DNA of 64,000 bases from Roseovarius sp. (GCA_014359765.1 JACIYT010000002.1:1-64000); one strand, 5' to 3'; shown: positions 33,686 to 44,123, counted from the first letter of the stretch. The notes: generated by a model not told the origin, from the sequence alone. Made by a program: numbers and translations.

Positions 33686-35077
33686 ATGACCGACACGACC
33701 TCGAACCAGATGTGGGGCGGCCGCTTTGCCGCCGGGCCCGATGCGATCATGGAGGCGATCAACGCCTCGATCGGCTTCGACAGGCGGCTGGCGGCGCAGG
33801 ATATCGCCGGGTCGCGCGCCCATGCCGCCATGCTGGCGGCCACAGGCATCATCAGTGATAGGGATGCGGAGGCGATCAGGGAAGGGCTGCTCACGGTCTT
33901 GTCAGAGATCGAGGAGGGGCGTTTGCGGTTTTCCACCGCGCTCGAGGATATCCACATGAACGTGGAGGCGCGCCTGCGTGAGCTCATCGGCGCGCCGGCC
34001 GGGCGGCTGCATACCGCGCGTTCGCGCAATGACCAGGTGGCGACCGATTTCCGCCTCTGGGTGCGCGATCAGCTCGATGCGGTGGAGCAGGGGCTTCTGG
34101 CGCTGATTCGCGCCTTCCTCGTTCAGGCCGAGGCGGGGGCGGATTGGGTGATGCCCGGTTTCACCCATTTGCAGACCGCACAACCCGTCACCTGGGGCCA
34201 TCACATGATGGCCTATGTCGAGATGTTCGCCCGTGACCTCAGCCGGGTGCGGGACGCGCGCGCGCGGATGAACGAATGCCCGCTGGGGGCTGCGGCGCTG
34301 GCGGGGACCTCCTTTCCGATTGATCGGGAGATGACGGCGCAGGCGCTGGGCTTTGACCGGCCTTGCGCCAATTCGCTCGATGCCGTGAGCGACCGCGATT
34401 TCGCGCTGGAATTCCTCGGGCTGGCCAGCATCTGCGCGATGCATCTCAGCCGGTTCGCCGAGGAGCTGGTGATCTGGTCCTCGGCGCAGTTCCGCTTTGT
34501 GGCCTTGTCGGACCGGTTTTCCACCGGATCGAGCATCATGCCGCAGAAGAAGAACCCCGATGCGGCGGAGCTTATTCGCGCCAAGGTGGGGCGCATCTTC
34601 GGGGCGAACGTGGCGCTGATGATGGTGATGAAGGGCCTGCCCTTGGCCTATTCCAAGGACATGCAGGAGGACAAGGAACAGGTTTTCGACGCCGCCGACA
34701 ACCTCATGCTCGCGCTCGCCGCGATGGAGGGGATGGTGCGCGACATGGAGGCGCAAAGGGACAATCTGGAGGCGGCGGCGGCCTCGGGCTTTTCCACCGC
34801 GACGGATCTCGCCGACTGGCTGGTGCGTGCCCTCGGGATGCCGTTCCGCGAGGCGCATCACGTCACCGGCGCGCTGGTGGCAAAGGCCGAGGCCAAGGGC
34901 TGTGATCTACCCGACCTCAGCCTGGACGAGATGCAGGCGGTGCATGGCGACATCACCGAAGCGGTCTATGATGTGCTCGGCGTCCACAACTCGGTGGCGT
35001 CAAGGATGAGCTATGGCGGCACCGCGCCCGACCAGGTGCGCGCGCAGGTCGCCCGGTGGAAGGAGCGTCTGGCATGA
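33686..35077 (+). CDS. argH: Argininosuccinate lyase
   Basis: [52 protein letters not shown]. Confidence 0.97.
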   Translation: MTDTTSNQMWGGRFAAGPDAIMEAINASIGFDRRLAAQDIAGSRAHAAMLAATGIISDRDAEAIREGLLTVLSEIEEGRLRFSTALEDIHMNVEARLRELIGAPAGRLHTARSRNDQVATDFRLWVRDQLDAVEQGLLALIRAFLVQAEAGADWVMPGFTHLQTAQPVTWGHHMMAYVEMFARDLSRVRDARARMNECPLGAAALAGTSFPIDREMTAQALGFDRPCANSLDAVSDRDFALEFLGLASICAMHLSRFAEELVIWSSAQFRFVALSDRFSTGSSIMPQKKNPDAAELIRAKVGRIFGANVALMMVMKGLPLAYSKDMQEDKEQVFDAADNLMLALAAMEGMVRDMEAQRDNLEAAAASGFSTATDLADWLVRALGMPFREAHHVTGALVAKAEAKGCDLPDLSLDEMQAVHGDITEAVYDVLGVHNSVASRMSYGGTAPDQVRAQVARWKERLA

Positions 35078-35277
35078 GGGCCGCGATGGCACTGGCCCTG
35101 CTCGCGCTGGCGGCAGGCTGCGGGGTGGAGGGCGATCCGGTGCGGCCGAAGGTGGGCACCGTGGTGAGCGCGGGCTCGGGCGGCAATGTCTCGGCCGGGG
35201 TCGGCGTGACGGTGGGCCGGGTGACCGCCGGGGCCACGAACAAGGGCGTGAACGTCGGCGTCGGGGTCGGGCTGTGA
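35074..35277 (+). CDS. Small lipoprotein downstream of argH
   Basis: [25 protein letters not shown]; lipobox; overlaps the argH stop. Confidence 0.75.
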   Translation: MRAAMALALLALAAGCGVEGDPVRPKVGTVVSAGSGGNVSAGVGVTVGRVTAGATNKGVNVGVGVGL

Positions 35278-35582
35278 GATGGGTCTGGCTCGGGCTGGCG
35301 CTCTGGGGTGCGGTGCATCCGATGGCGTGGTTTCTCGCGTGGTTTTCGGCGAACGGGTTCGACCTGATGGGCATGGTCGATGCCTGGCACGCGAATGCGG
35401 CGACGAGCGGGCTGGTGTGGGATCTGACCATCGCGGCGGTGACGCTGACGGTCTGGGTCATCGTCGAGAGCGTGGAGCGGCGCGCCTGGCTGGGCTTGCT
35501 GGCGATCCCGGCGACCTTCGGCATCGGTGTCAGCTGTGGCCTGCCGCTCTATCTCTTCCTGCGCGGCCTGTGGCGGGCGTGA
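35274..35582 (+). CDS. DUF2834-like small membrane protein
   Basis: GTG start overlapping the previous stop; [50 protein letters not shown]. Confidence 0.75.
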   Translation: MRWVWLGLALWGAVHPMAWFLAWFSANGFDLMGMVDAWHANAATSGLVWDLTIAAVTLTVWVIVESVERRAWLGLLAIPATFGIGVSCGLPLYLFLRGLWRA

Positions 35583-35589
35583 GGATTTC

Positions 35590-35611
35590 GAGTATTTCAG
35601 GAAAGATGAAG
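35590..35611 (+). repeat. Short intergenic motif GAGTATTTnnGGAAAGATGAAGC, copy 1
   Basis: GAGTATTTCAGGAAAGATGAAG; second copy on minus strand at 50141-50163. Confidence 0.7.
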
Positions 35612-35622
35612 CGGGGTCAGGC

Positions 35623-36888
35623 GTGGATCATTTTCTCTATCGCGACGGCGTGCTCCATGCTGAGGACGTGCCGCTGCCCGAGATCGCGGCGGCGGTGGGC
35701 ACACCGTTCTATTGTTATTCCACCGCGACGCTGGTGCGGCATTATCGCCTCTTCGACGAGGCGCTGTCGGGGATGGATCACCTTGTCTGCTATGCCGTGA
35801 AGGCGGCGAGCAACCAGGCGATCCTGCGCACGCTGGGCGCCCTCGGGGCGGGGATGGACGTGGTCTCGGGCGGGGAATACGCGCGCGCCATCGCCGCAGG
35901 TGTGCCGGGCGAGCGGATCGTGTTCTCGGGCGTGGGCAAGACGGCCGAGGAGATGCGCGTGGCGCTTCAGGGCGGCATCCGGCAGTTCAACGTCGAGAGC
36001 GAGCCCGAGTTGCGCGCGCTGAGCGAGGTGGCGGCCGGGCTGGGCAAGGTCGCGCCGATCACCATCCGGGTGAACCCGGACGTGGACGCGATGACCCATG
36101 CCAAGATCGCCACCGGCAAGAGCGAGAACAAGTTCGGCATTCCCATTGCCCGCGCCCGCGCCGTCTATGCCGAGGCGGCATCCCTGCCGGGGCTCGAGGT
36201 GGTGGGGATCGACGTGCATATCGGCAGTCAACTGACCGATCTGGCCCCGTTTCGCGCGGCCTTCGGCAAGGTGGCGGAGCTGACGGAGGTGCTGCGCGCC
36301 GATGGCCACGACATCCGGCGGCTCGATCTGGGGGGTGGGCTGGGGATTCCCTATACCCGCTCGAACGGGGCGCCGCCGCTGCCGACCGAATATGGCGCGC
36401 TCATTCGCGAGGTTCTGGGGCATCTGGGCTGCGAGATCGAGATCGAGCCGGGCCGTCTCATCGTCGGCAATGCCGGTATCCTCGTGAGTTCGGTGATCTA
36501 TGTGAAACAGGGCGAGGGGCGCGATTTCCTGATCCTCGACGCGGCGATGAACGATCTCGTCCGCCCTGCCATGTATGACGCCCATCACGATATCGTGCCC
36601 GTGGTGGAGCCCGCGCCGGGCACCGAGGCGCGCCCTTATGACGTGGTGGGCCCGGTCTGCGAGACCGGCGACACCTTTGCCCGTGCGCGCCATCTGCCGC
36701 CGCTCGCGGCGGGCGATCTGGTGGCCTTTCGCAGCGCCGGGGCCTATGGCGCGGTGATGGCGAGCGAATACAACACCCGCCCGCTGATCCCCGAGGTTCT
36801 CGTGAACGGGCGTGACTTTGCCGTGATCCGCCCGCGCCCGGGCTTTGACGAAATGCTCAATCGCGATACCATCCCCGAATGGCTCTGA
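35623..36888 (+). CDS. lysA: Diaminopimelate decarboxylase
   Basis: GTG start; TPFYCYSTATLVRHYRLF...CYAVKAASNQAILRTL; GSQLTDLAPF. Confidence 0.97.
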   Translation: MDHFLYRDGVLHAEDVPLPEIAAAVGTPFYCYSTATLVRHYRLFDEALSGMDHLVCYAVKAASNQAILRTLGALGAGMDVVSGGEYARAIAAGVPGERIVFSGVGKTAEEMRVALQGGIRQFNVESEPELRALSEVAAGLGKVAPITIRVNPDVDAMTHAKIATGKSENKFGIPIARARAVYAEAASLPGLEVVGIDVHIGSQLTDLAPFRAAFGKVAELTEVLRADGHDIRRLDLGGGLGIPYTRSNGAPPLPTEYGALIREVLGHLGCEIEIEPGRLIVGNAGILVSSVIYVKQGEGRDFLILDAAMNDLVRPAMYDAHHDIVPVVEPAPGTEARPYDVVGPVCETGDTFARARHLPPLAAGDLVAFRSAGAYGAVMASEYNTRPLIPEVLVNGRDFAVIRPRPGFDEMLNRDTIPEWL

Positions 36889-36927
36889 CGCTTGGCGCGT
36901 CGGGAACCGGAGAGGGATGCGACCGCG

Positions 36928-39507
36928 ATGGCCGAGCAAGGCGAGCTTCTGATCCCGATCCCGGCGCGGCTGCGCCGGGCGGTGGGGCTGACCCGGGCGG
37001 GGCTCGTCGTCGAGCGGCTGGTGCGCGCCTTCTGGCGGGCCTGGAGCCTGCTGGCGGCGGCGGCGGGGCTGGTGCTGCTGGGGCTGCACGAGATGGTGGC
37101 GCCGGGCGTGGCGCAGGCCGGGGCGGTGGCGATCGTGCTCGCGCTGGTCGGGCTTGGCGTGCATGGCGCGCGGCGGTTCCGCTGGCCCTCGCGCGGTGAG
37201 GCGCTGACGCGGATCGACGAAGGGCTGCCGGGGCGGCCCCTGGCGGCGCTGGGTGACAGGCAGGCGGTGGGTGCCTCCGATACGGCTTCGGTCGCTCTCT
37301 GGCAAGCGCATCGGGCGCGCATGGCCGCGCAGGCCGGGGGGGCGCGCGCGGTGCCGCCCGACCTGCGGTTGGCGCGGCGCGATCCCCTTGGCCTGCGCCA
37401 TGTGGCGTTGCTGATGCTGGTGACGGGGCTTGTCTTCGGCTCGGTCTGGCGCGCGGGCACGGTGGGGCAGCTCGTGCCGGGAGCGGCGGGCGGCGGCGTG
37501 GCGCTCGCCTCTGGGCCGGCCTGGGAGGGCTGGATCGCGCCGCCCGCCCATACCGGCCTGCCGAGCCTCTATCTCGCCGATCAGGGCGCGACGATCCGCG
37601 CCCCCGAGGGCAGCCGGGTCACGGTCCGTTTCTATGGCGAGGTGGGGGCGCTGCGGCTGGAGGAGAGCGTGTCGGGCGCGCCGCTGACCACGCCCGAGGC
37701 CCCCGAGCAGAGCCTCACCATCGCGCGCGACGGCGCGATCGCCATTGCCGGGCCGGGGGGGCGCGGCTGGCAGGTGGTGGCGATCCCCGATGCCGCGCCG
37801 GAGGTGGCGATCCTCGAGGGCGGGGCCAGGACCAGCTTTGACGGGCAGATGCGCCAGCCTTTCGAGGCGCGCGACGATTACGGCGTGACCGGGGGCGAGG
37901 CGGTGTTCAGGCTGGACATGGCGCGCGTGTCGCGCCGTCATGGCCTGGTGCCCGCGCCCGAGCCGCGCGCGCCGATCACGCTCGATCTGCCGATGCCGCT
38001 GAGGGGGGACCGGGCCGCGTTCACCGAGGTGCTGATCGAGAACCTCTCCGCGCATCCCTGGGCGCATCTGCCGGTCACGCTGCAATTGCGGGTGGTGGAT
38101 GCGGCGGGGCAGGAGGGGCTGTCGGAGCCGGTCGCGATGACCCTGCCTGCGCGGCGTTTCTTCAACCCGCTGGCGGCGGCGGTGATCGAGCAGCGGCGTG
38201 ATCTTCTGTGGACGCGCGCCAATGCGCCCCGCGTGGCGCAGGTGCTGCGGGCGGTGTCCTACAAGCCGCGCGAGGGGCTCTTTCGTTCGGCCGGGGCCTA
38301 TCTGCGGCTGCGGGTGATCGTGCGGCAACTCGAGGCGAAGACCGCCGCCGGGCTCGACGAGGCGGGGCGCGACGAGATCGCGCAGGCGCTGTGGGATCTG
38401 GCGCTGCTGCTCGAGGATGGCGATGTGGGCGACGCGCTGGAGCGGATGCGCGCCGCGCAGGAGCGCCTCAGCGAGGCGATGAAGAACGGCGCCACCCCCG
38501 AGGAGATCGCGCGGCTCATGCAGGAATTGCGCGATGCGACGCAGGATTACCTGCGTCAGAGGATGGCCGAGGCGCAGCGCGGGGACGAGGAGGGCGGCAG
38601 CCAGCAGGGCGCCGGGAACATGATGCAGATGACCGACCAGGATCTGCAGGACATGATGGACCGCATCCAGGAATTGATGGAGCAGGGCCGCTTTGCCGAG
38701 GCGCAACAGGCGCTGGAGGAATTCCAGCGCATGATGGAGAACATGCAGGTCACGCAGGGCCAGGGCCAGTCGCAGGGCCAGCAGGCGATGGAGGGGCTGG
38801 CCGAGACCCTGCGCCAGCAGCAGGGCCTGTCGGATCAGGCGTTCCGCGATCTTCAGGAACAGTTCAACCCCGACGCGCAGCGCGGCCAGTCGCGCCAGAA
38901 CGAGGGCCGTTCGGGCGGCGACGGGCGCGGCCAGAGCCATGACGGCCAGCAGGGGCAGGGCGGCGGCGAGGGCGGCGCGCGCCCCGGCGGTCAGGGTCAG
39001 GGTCAGGACCAGGCCGAGGGCGGATCGCTCGCCGACCGGCAGGAGGCGCTGCGCCGCGAGCTCGAGCGTCAGCGCGACGGCCTGCCGCAGCTGGACGGCG
39101 AGGCGGGGCAGGCCGCGCGCGACGCGCTGGAGCGCGCCGAACGCGCGATGGAGGGCGCGGCCGAGGCGCTGCGAGGTGGCGATTTCGCGGGCGCGCTGGG
39201 TGAGCAGGCCGATGCCATGGAGGCGCTGCGCGAGGGGATGCGCAACATGGGCGAGGCGATGGCGCAGGAGGGCCAGCCCGGTGGTCAGGGCAGCGAGCGC
39301 GGCCAGCCGGGTATGGCCGAGGTCGATCCTCTGGGCCGTCCGCTCGGTCAGGGTCCCCGGGCCGGCACGCAGGAAAACCTGCTCCAGGGCGAGGATGTCT
39401 ATCGCCGCGCGCGCGACCTTCTCGACGAGATCCGCCGCCGCTCGGGCGAGGGGGCGCGCCCGGATGTCGAACTCGAATATCTCCGGCGATTGCTGGAGCG
39501 GTTCTGA
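36928..39507 (+). CDS. TIGR02302/DUF4175 family membrane protein with Q/G-rich C-terminus
   Basis: Two N-terminal TM helices; long charged/Q-rich C-terminal part; SLADRQEALRRELERQRDGLPQ. Confidence 0.85.
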   Translation: MAEQGELLIPIPARLRRAVGLTRAGLVVERLVRAFWRAWSLLAAAAGLVLLGLHEMVAPGVAQAGAVAIVLALVGLGVHGARRFRWPSRGEALTRIDEGLPGRPLAALGDRQAVGASDTASVALWQAHRARMAAQAGGARAVPPDLRLARRDPLGLRHVALLMLVTGLVFGSVWRAGTVGQLVPGAAGGGVALASGPAWEGWIAPPAHTGLPSLYLADQGATIRAPEGSRVTVRFYGEVGALRLEESVSGAPLTTPEAPEQSLTIARDGAIAIAGPGGRGWQVVAIPDAAPEVAILEGGARTSFDGQMRQPFEARDDYGVTGGEAVFRLDMARVSRRHGLVPAPEPRAPITLDLPMPLRGDRAAFTEVLIENLSAHPWAHLPVTLQLRVVDAAGQEGLSEPVAMTLPARRFFNPLAAAVIEQRRDLLWTRANAPRVAQVLRAVSYKPREGLFRSAGAYLRLRVIVRQLEAKTAAGLDEAGRDEIAQALWDLALLLEDGDVGDALERMRAAQERLSEAMKNGATPEEIARLMQELRDATQDYLRQRMAEAQRGDEEGGSQQGAGNMMQMTDQDLQDMMDRIQELMEQGRFAEAQQALEEFQRMMENMQVTQGQGQSQGQQAMEGLAETLRQQQGLSDQAFRDLQEQFNPDAQRGQSRQNEGRSGGDGRGQSHDGQQGQGGGEGGARPGGQGQGQDQAEGGSLADRQEALRRELERQRDGLPQLDGEAGQAARDALERAERAMEGAAEALRGGDFAGALGEQADAMEALREGMRNMGEAMAQEGQPGGQGSERGQPGMAEVDPLGRPLGQGPRAGTQENLLQGEDVYRRARDLLDEIRRRSGEGARPDVELEYLRRLLERF

Positions 39508-39545
39508 ACCACGCACCGGCTCCGGGGGTCAGAACCTTTCCAGCA
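39491..39545. terminator. Bidirectional hairpin formed by the mirrored 3' ends of two convergent genes
   Basis: TGCTGGAGCGGTTCTGA ... TCAGAACCTTTCCAGCA, 17-nt arms with 15 identical, 21-nt loop. Confidence 0.6.
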
Positions 39546-40239
39546 GCCCCGCCACCGCCTCGGACAGTATCGCCCGCAGCGCGTCCACGGCGGCAACATA
39601 CTGGCCGGTCACGCCTTCGAGACCGGGGGCGAATGCGGCGATCCGGGGGGCTGTCAGATAGACGATCAGCGCCAGCACACAAACGAGCACCGCGCACCAG
39701 AACCCCACGCGAAAGCCCCTCCTCCGCCGCGGCGCGGCGCGGGCCGCCTCGGAGGGGGTCAGGCGGGGCGCGGCCATGCCCGGCCCTGCGGCGGCGCTGA
39801 GGGAGGAATTGATCGCCTCGATATCGGGCAGCAAGTCGCGCCGGGAGGGCGGAGCGGTGCTGTCGGGGGGCGTGTCGTGGGCGGGCGGGCCGGTCTCGCC
39901 GGGGGCGATGTCGTCGGGGCCGGGATCGGGCCGCGCCCGGGGCGGGGCGTCGGCCTCGCTGGCGCGCGCCGCGCGCTCGCGCTCGGCCTCGGCGCGCAGG
40001 ATTTCGACGATCTCGGGCGCGATCGGGCGCGGCGCGGGCGCGGACTCGGGCGCGGACTCGGGCGCGGCTTCCGGGGGCATCGCCGGGGGCGCCGCGCCGA
40101 CCTCGCCGGTGGGGTGATCGGGATGGGGCTGAAACCAGGTGGTGCCGCAATCGGAGCATTGCACCTCGCGGCCCTCGGTCGGGATCGCCGTGTCGGGCAC
40201 CTCGTAGCGTGCCGTGCATTTCGGACAAGTCAGCCTCAT
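39529..40239 (-). CDS. MJ0042-type zinc-ribbon domain membrane protein
   Basis: MRLTCPKCTARYEVPDTAIPTEGREVQCSDCGTTWFQ. Confidence 0.9.
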   Translation of the reverse strand: MRLTCPKCTARYEVPDTAIPTEGREVQCSDCGTTWFQPHPDHPTGEVGAAPPAMPPEAAPESAPESAPAPRPIAPEIVEILRAEAERERAARASEADAPPRARPDPGPDDIAPGETGPPAHDTPPDSTAPPSRRDLLPDIEAINSSLSAAAGPGMAAPRLTPSEAARAAPRRRRGFRVGFWCAVLVCVLALIVYLTAPRIAAFAPGLEGVTGQYVAAVDALRAILSEAVAGLLERF

Positions 40240-40454
40240 TCCACCCCCTGCCGCCTCTTGCCGCCAAGTGCGCCATGCGCCCCGCGCAGCATAAGCCCTC
40301 TTGCGCCCGTGAAAAGGGCAAAGCGAACCGGTCAGCCGACGGCGGCATCCCGGCCTGGCGCCCGCCCGGATTTCGGGGCTGGCACTTGTGCGGGGGGTCG
40401 ATTATTCCGCTGCTGACCGGGAGGGCGGCAGCGCCGGGCGCTGGAGGAGATGCC

Positions 40455-41183
40455 ATGAAATACACCGTGCAATGGCTGCGTTCGCTGATCTTCGTCGTGC
40501 AGATGTATCTGGCCATGGCGGTTCTCGGGATCGTCTTTCTGCCCTGGGCGCTGATCAGCGCGCGCGGCGCGCGCGTGGCCTGCAGGGCCTATTGCCGCTG
40601 GGTGCGCTGGAGCGCCGCCTGGATGGTGGGGCTGCGCACCGAGGTGCGCGGCACACCGCCCACAGAGGAGGTGCTCATCGCCGCCAAGCACCAGAGCTTT
40701 CTCGACATCATCCTGATCTTCGGCGCCGTTCCAGCCGGCAAGTTCATCATGAAGCGAGAGCTGATGTGGGCGCCGGTCATCGGCCAGTATGCGCTGCGCA
40801 TCGGCTGCGTGCCGGTGGACCGGGGCAAGCGCGGCCAGGCGATCCGCAAGATGGTGGCCGATGTGGCGCGCGGGCGCCAGCAGCCCGGGCAGCTCATCAT
40901 CTACGCCCAGGGCACGCGGGTGGCGCCGGGGGTCGTGCGGCCCTACAAGGTCGGCACCGCGGTGCTCTATGCCGAGCTGGGCCAGCCCTGCGTTCCGGTG
41001 GCGACCAATGTGGGCGTGTTCTGGCCGCGCCGGGGCATCTACCGCAAGCCGGGCCTCGCCGTGGTCGAATTCCTGCCCCCGATTGCGCCCGGCCTCGACA
41101 GGGAGAGCTTTCTGGCGCGGCTGGAGGCGGAGGTCGAAGGGGCGTCCAACCGGCTGATGCGCGAGGCGGGGTTCGAGGTCTGA
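40455..41183 (+). CDS. 1-acyl-sn-glycerol-3-phosphate acyltransferase
   Basis: [14 protein letters not shown] (HX4D); [11 protein letters not shown]. Confidence 0.9.
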   Translation: MKYTVQWLRSLIFVVQMYLAMAVLGIVFLPWALISARGARVACRAYCRWVRWSAAWMVGLRTEVRGTPPTEEVLIAAKHQSFLDIILIFGAVPAGKFIMKRELMWAPVIGQYALRIGCVPVDRGKRGQAIRKMVADVARGRQQPGQLIIYAQGTRVAPGVVRPYKVGTAVLYAELGQPCVPVATNVGVFWPRRGIYRKPGLAVVEFLPPIAPGLDRESFLARLEAEVEGASNRLMREAGFEV

Positions 41184-41200
41184 GCGCGCCCCGAACCCAC

Positions 41201-41240
41201 GGCATCGCTCGGCATCACTCGGCATCACTCGGCATCGTGC
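41201..41240 (+). repeat. Four tandem 10-bp units (GGCATCACTC-type)
   Basis: GGCATCGCTC GGCATCACTC GGCATCACTC GGCATCGTGC. Confidence 0.85.
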
Positions 41241-41266
41241 CGTTTCAGATCCGTGCGCCCCGCGCC

Positions 41267-41286
41267 ATCCCCGCGAAGGCGGGTGC
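41267..41286. repeat. REP-like short palindrome CATCCCCGCGAAGGCGGGTG
   Basis: CCCGC-GAAG-GCGGG stem-loop in the plsC-like/hisC intergenic. Confidence 0.5.
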
Positions 41287-41434
41287 CTCCCGGCGCGCCG
41301 CGCCTCTCGGGACAGGCCCGAGGGTGACGCGCGGCGGTCACACCCGCCGCCATGCGCGCCCTCTGGGCTGCGTTTCAATCTTTCCTTGCCCCGCGCCCGG
41401 CGCTAGACACGCACCTGGCCAAGGAGAGACCGCC

Positions 41435-42520
41435 ATGACCCAGATCCTGCCGCAGCCCGGTATCCTCGACATCGCCCTCTACGAGGGCGGCGCGTCGCAT
41501 GTCGAGGGCGTGGCCAATGTGGTCAAGCTCAGCTCCAACGAAAACCCGTTCGGCCCCTCCGATGCCGCGCGCGAGGCGTTCCGCCGCGCCGCCTTTGACC
41601 TGCACCGCTACCCGTCCACCGATCACGCCGCGCTGCGCACCGCCATCGGCGAGGTGCTGGGCCTCGATCCCGCGCGCATCGTCTGCGGCGTGGGCAGCGA
41701 CGAGATCATCGCCTTTCTCTGCCAGGCCTATGCCGGGCCGGGCGACGAGGTGATCCATACCGAGCACGGGTTCGCCATGTATCGCATCAGCGCGCTGGCC
41801 AATGGCGCGACACCTGTCGAGGTGCCCGAGCGCGAGCGCGTGACCGATGTGGACGCGATCCTTGCCGCCTGCACCGAACGCACCCGGCTGGTCTTCATCG
41901 CCAATCCCAACAACCCCACCGGCACGATGGTGGGCGAGGCCGAATTGCGCCGCCTCGCCGAGGGGCTGCCGCCCCGCGCGCTGCTGGTGCTCGACGGTGC
42001 CTATGCCGAATATGTCGAGGGCCATGACGGCGGCGCGTCCCTTGTCGAGGCGCGCGAGAACGTGGTGATGACGCGCACCTTCTCCAAGATCCACGGGCTG
42101 GGCGGCCTTCGCGTCGGCTGGGGCTATGGCCCGTCCCATGTGGTCGATGTGCTCAATCGCGTGCGCGGCCCCTTCAACCTGTCCACCGCCGCGCTGATGA
42201 CGGCCGAGGCGGCGATTCGCGATACCGCATGGACGGTGAAATGCCGCGAGGAGAATACCCGCCTGCGCGCCTGGCTGGCCGAGGCGCTGGCCGAGCATGG
42301 CGTGCCCTCGGACACCTCGACCGCGAATTTCATCCTCGCCCGGTTTGGCAGCCGCGCGGAGGCCGAGGCCTGCGATGCCTTCCTGCGCTCCGAGGGGCTG
42401 ATCGTGCGCCGCGTCGCGGGCTACAAGCTGCCCAACTGCCTGCGCATCACCGTGGGCGACGAACCTGCCTGCCGCCGCGTGGCCCATGCCATCGGCCAGT
42501 TCAAGGCGGGCGCGCGATGA
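41435..42520 (+). CDS. hisC: Histidinol-phosphate aminotransferase
   Basis: [29 protein letters not shown]. Confidence 0.95.
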   Translation: MTQILPQPGILDIALYEGGASHVEGVANVVKLSSNENPFGPSDAAREAFRRAAFDLHRYPSTDHAALRTAIGEVLGLDPARIVCGVGSDEIIAFLCQAYAGPGDEVIHTEHGFAMYRISALANGATPVEVPERERVTDVDAILAACTERTRLVFIANPNNPTGTMVGEAELRRLAEGLPPRALLVLDGAYAEYVEGHDGGASLVEARENVVMTRTFSKIHGLGGLRVGWGYGPSHVVDVLNRVRGPFNLSTAALMTAEAAIRDTAWTVKCREENTRLRAWLAEALAEHGVPSDTSTANFILARFGSRAEAEACDAFLRSEGLIVRRVAGYKLPNCLRITVGDEPACRRVAHAIGQFKAGAR

Positions 42521-43434
42521 GTGTCATCTACCAGCAGGTCGCGCTGATCGGGCTGGGGCTGATTGCCTCGTCAATGGCTCATGCGATGCGACGCGCGGGC
42601 GTCGCGGGCGAGATCACCGGCTACGCCCGCAGCCCCGAGACCCGCGCCACCGCCCGCGAGATCGGCCTGTGCGACCGCGTCTGCGAGAGCGCCGCCGAGG
42701 CGGCGACAGGGGCCGATCTGGTGGTGCTCTGCGTGCCGGTGGGGGCGATGGGGGAGGTGGCGGCCGAGATCGGCCCGGTGCTCGAACCCGGGGCCACGGT
42801 GAGCGATGTGGGCTCGGTCAAGCGCGCGGTGATCGAGGCGGTGGCCCCCCATCTGCCCGAGGGCGTGCATTTCGTGCCCGCGCATCCCCTGGCCGGGACC
42901 GAACATTCGGGGCCGCGCGCGGGCTTTGCCGAGCTGTTCGACAACCGCTGGTGCCTGATCGTGCCGCAACCGGGCAGCGACCGCGCCGCCATCGCGCGGC
43001 TTGAGGCGTTCTGGCAGGCGCTCGGCGCGAATACCGAGGAGATGGAGGCCGAGCATCACGACCTGGTGCTCGCCGTGACATCTCACGCGCCGCATCTCAT
43101 TGCCTACACGATGGTGGGCGTGGCCGATGACCTCGGCCGCGTCACCGACAGTGAGGTGATCAAGTATTCCGCCGCCGGTTTTCGCGATTTCACGCGCATC
43201 GCGGCCTCCGATCCGACCATGTGGCGCGATGTGTTCCTTAACAACAAGGAGGCGACCCTGGAAATTCTCGGCCGCTTCACCGAGGAGCTTTTCGCGCTGC
43301 AACGCGCCATCCGCACCGGCGACGGCGACCATCTGCACGCCTATTTCACCCGCACCCGCGCCATTCGCCGCGGCATCATCGAGGCGGGGCAGGATGTGGA
43401 CGCGCCCGATTTCGGCCGCATCAGGAAGGGCTGA
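42517..43434 (+). CDS. tyrA: Prephenate/arogenate dehydrogenase
   Basis: [46 protein letters not shown]. Confidence 0.92.
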   Translation: MSVIYQQVALIGLGLIASSMAHAMRRAGVAGEITGYARSPETRATAREIGLCDRVCESAAEAATGADLVVLCVPVGAMGEVAAEIGPVLEPGATVSDVGSVKRAVIEAVAPHLPEGVHFVPAHPLAGTEHSGPRAGFAELFDNRWCLIVPQPGSDRAAIARLEAFWQALGANTEEMEAEHHDLVLAVTSHAPHLIAYTMVGVADDLGRVTDSEVIKYSAAGFRDFTRIAASDPTMWRDVFLNNKEATLEILGRFTEELFALQRAIRTGDGDHLHAYFTRTRAIRRGIIEAGQDVDAPDFGRIRKG

Positions 43435-43446
43435 GGCACACAGACG

Positions 43447-43467
43447 CGCGCCCCTGAGGGGGGCGCG
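43447..43467 (+). terminator. Terminator-like hairpin after tyrA
   Basis: CGCGCCCC-TGA-GGGGGGCGCG followed by AATTTCT. Confidence 0.5.
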
Positions 43468-43544
43468 AATTTCTGCCGCAGCCGGGGCGCTTGTAATCGT
43501 TTGTTTACGGCTTAGGCTCATGCTGCGGGAAAAGGAGAATCGCC

Positions 43545-43865
43545 ATGCCCCGGCTCATACGGCTCTATATCGTGCAGGTTGCGCTTGGCTTTGGTCTTGC
43601 GGGCGCTTTCGTGGCAATGCTGCTGTGGTTCAACATCGCCAACCTGTGGCATCTCGTGACCCATTCGGAGCAGGGCGCGCTGGCCGTGCTGATCCTGTGG
43701 TTCGCCAATGGCATCGTCTTTGCCGGGGTGCAATTCGCCATTGCCATCATGCGGATGGCGGACGATGGCGGGCCGCGTGGCGGCCGGCGGTTGCCTGTGC
43801 TGCGGCATGACTTCGCGACCGTCCCGCTGCGCGCGGACCCCGACGCGCGGCCATTCGGACGCTGA
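43545..43865 (+). CDS. Conserved hypothetical membrane protein
   Basis: MPRLIRLYIVQVALGFGLAGAFVAMLLWFNIANLWHLVTHSEQGALAV...; two TM helices. Confidence 0.7.
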   Translation: MPRLIRLYIVQVALGFGLAGAFVAMLLWFNIANLWHLVTHSEQGALAVLILWFANGIVFAGVQFAIAIMRMADDGGPRGGRRLPVLRHDFATVPLRADPDARPFGR

Positions 43866-43946
43866 GCCCCTGGCCTCTGCCGGACGCGGTCGCAATCGCG
43901 CCAACGGCGCGGGAAAGGGGAGCGAAGGCGGGAGGAAGGCGGGAAT

Positions 43947-44108
43947 GTGACGGGCCCGCTGCAGCCGTTCGGTGTTCTCATTCCCGAGGACCTGTTCATA
44001 CAGGTGGGCGTCGGATAACCGGACCTGGATCCGGACAGAGCCAACTCCCTCGGAGTTGCTTAAGGCCACCGGAATGCAACCGTTCTCGAGAAGAGCAGCA
44101 CCCGTCAC
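43947..44108 (+). ncRNA. Structured non-coding RNA, possibly 6S RNA (ssrS)
   Basis: Closing pairing GTGACGGG..GCTGC / GCAGC.CCCGTCAC; inner CATTCC/GGAATG and GGTGG/CCACC; hairpins ACCTGT-TCAT-ACAGGT, CCGGA-CCTGGA-TCCGG, AACTCC-CTC-GGAGTT; followed by a terminator. Confidence 0.6.
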
Positions 44109-44123
44109 ACCCCGCAGGTAGGG

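Noticed and set aside
35617-39516. 1299-aa minus-strand ORF opposite lysA and the TIGR02302 gene
   Set aside because: Antisense shadow ORF, low-complexity R/H/Q-rich translation
43518-44108. 196-aa minus-strand ORF over the ncRNA region
   Set aside because: Antisense to the small membrane protein gene and to the structured RNA; no coding signature
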